Shown here: positions 63,828 through 64,000 of the stretch, one piece after another
Position numbering within the stretch: the first letter of the stretch is position 1
Layout of the letters: the number at the start of each line of letters is the position of its first letter
Assembly: GCA_026075535.2 (NCBI GenBank)
Contig: AP026546.1
Span: 620,001-684,000, forward strand
Direction: 5' to 3'
DNA: 64,000 nucleotides
From: Tricholoma matsutake
Taxonomy: Eukaryota > Basidiomycota > Agaricomycetes > Agaricales > Tricholomataceae
Position numbers and translations under genes: made by a program
The notes under the pieces: generated by a model
The model's database searches: none
The model's input: only the letters and a program-made list of their open reading frames with translations
Told to the model about the DNA's origin: nothing

Positions 63828-64000
63828 GTATTATCTAGTACTGCTGACGACGAGGACGACGAGCACTCAGAACCACTGCCGCAAGCAGCTGCTTGCGGAG
63901 TGGGAATGGGTGCAACTTTGAAATGACAAGAACGGCTACTGATGCCCACCACGCAGGACACACCACCCGCCTCCAGCCTCACGAGCAACTGCTCGTGGGG

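Larger units (their letters stand above)
62976..64000 (-). mobile_element. Hairpin/tRNA-like element E, truncated by the window edge
   Basis: The left end AAGGTCTTTACACTCCCC is type 2, so orientation matches element D. It is followed by a TCCGAGCAGACTCCGATTGG minisatellite, an antisense beta tRNA-like sequence (63155-63232), and hairpin-intron units. It is nearly colinear with the complement of element C: the segment between the first two introns is 319 bp in both. The alpha end lies beyond 64000. Confidence 0.8.

Noticed and set aside
63504..63921. Protein-coding gene in element E (MTTADTATT...)
   Set aside because: The homologous frame in C has a stop and the join to the next exon meets a TAG; conservation is better explained by recent common origin or RNA structure.

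Overview
The window is repeat-dense nuclear DNA of a filamentous basidiomycete, most likely an Agaricomycete. Three things point there: short introns (about 45-70 nt) with GTAAGT donors, CTAAC branch sites and AG acceptors; a CxC2-type KDZ transposase; and chromodomain Ty3/gypsy, Ty1/copia, tyrosine-recombinase and LINE-type relics of the kinds that fill such genomes. There is no rRNA, no convincing functional tRNA and no bacterial-style operon. Host-type genes are few and multi-exon: a WD40 protein (703-3060, minus), an LRR/F-box-like gene (3867-4985, minus), an RNase H1 N-domain protein (34300-34944, minus), a large gene of unknown function (35311-37607, plus) and some unrecognised ORFs.

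Layout. 1-8150: host-like genes, then a gene-poor stretch with a dispersed short repeat. 8155-10310: a 2.2-kb 21-bp tandem array that inverts twice. 10706-11430: a MITE with a TA target duplication. 11.6-14.0 kb: an unrecognised ORF and a 5'-truncated LINE relic. 15-23.5 kb: LTR and gag-like pieces of an unrecognised LTR family (called X here), copia and gypsy fragments and minisatellites. 24-28.3 kb: a decayed KDZ transposase and a companion ORF. 29.0-33.8 kb: two large palindrome-rich elements (A, B). 34-37.6 kb: host-like genes. 38.2-41.6 kb: an X copy hit by two hAT-like MITEs (G, H). 42120-54164: a complete chromodomain gypsy element (TSD AAATC) that itself contains elements C and D. 54.2-57.4 kb: a tyrosine-recombinase element. 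57.4-60.5 kb: a copia element split by hAT-like element F. 62976 to the window end: element E.

The most unusual content is the family of elements A-E (about 2.1-2.4 kb). Each shares a CTTTACACTCCCC-type inverted terminus, 12-bp target duplications where testable, terminal minisatellites on a 10-bp theme, and two different tRNA-like sequences pointing inward from opposite ends. Their interiors are built from three classes of hairpin whose arms co-vary between copies, together with spliceosomal-intron-like units whose donor lies directly beside one hairpin. No protein explains them. The same hairpin/intron module also sits inside element F, which has different, hAT-type ends.

Most transposon ORFs are broken by changes consistent with CpG to TpG/CpA transition. 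In the recombinase all three arginine positions of the expected motifs are lost this way, and in the gypsy reverse transcriptase the catalytic YLDD reads YLNN. This suggests RIP-like or methylation-driven decay.
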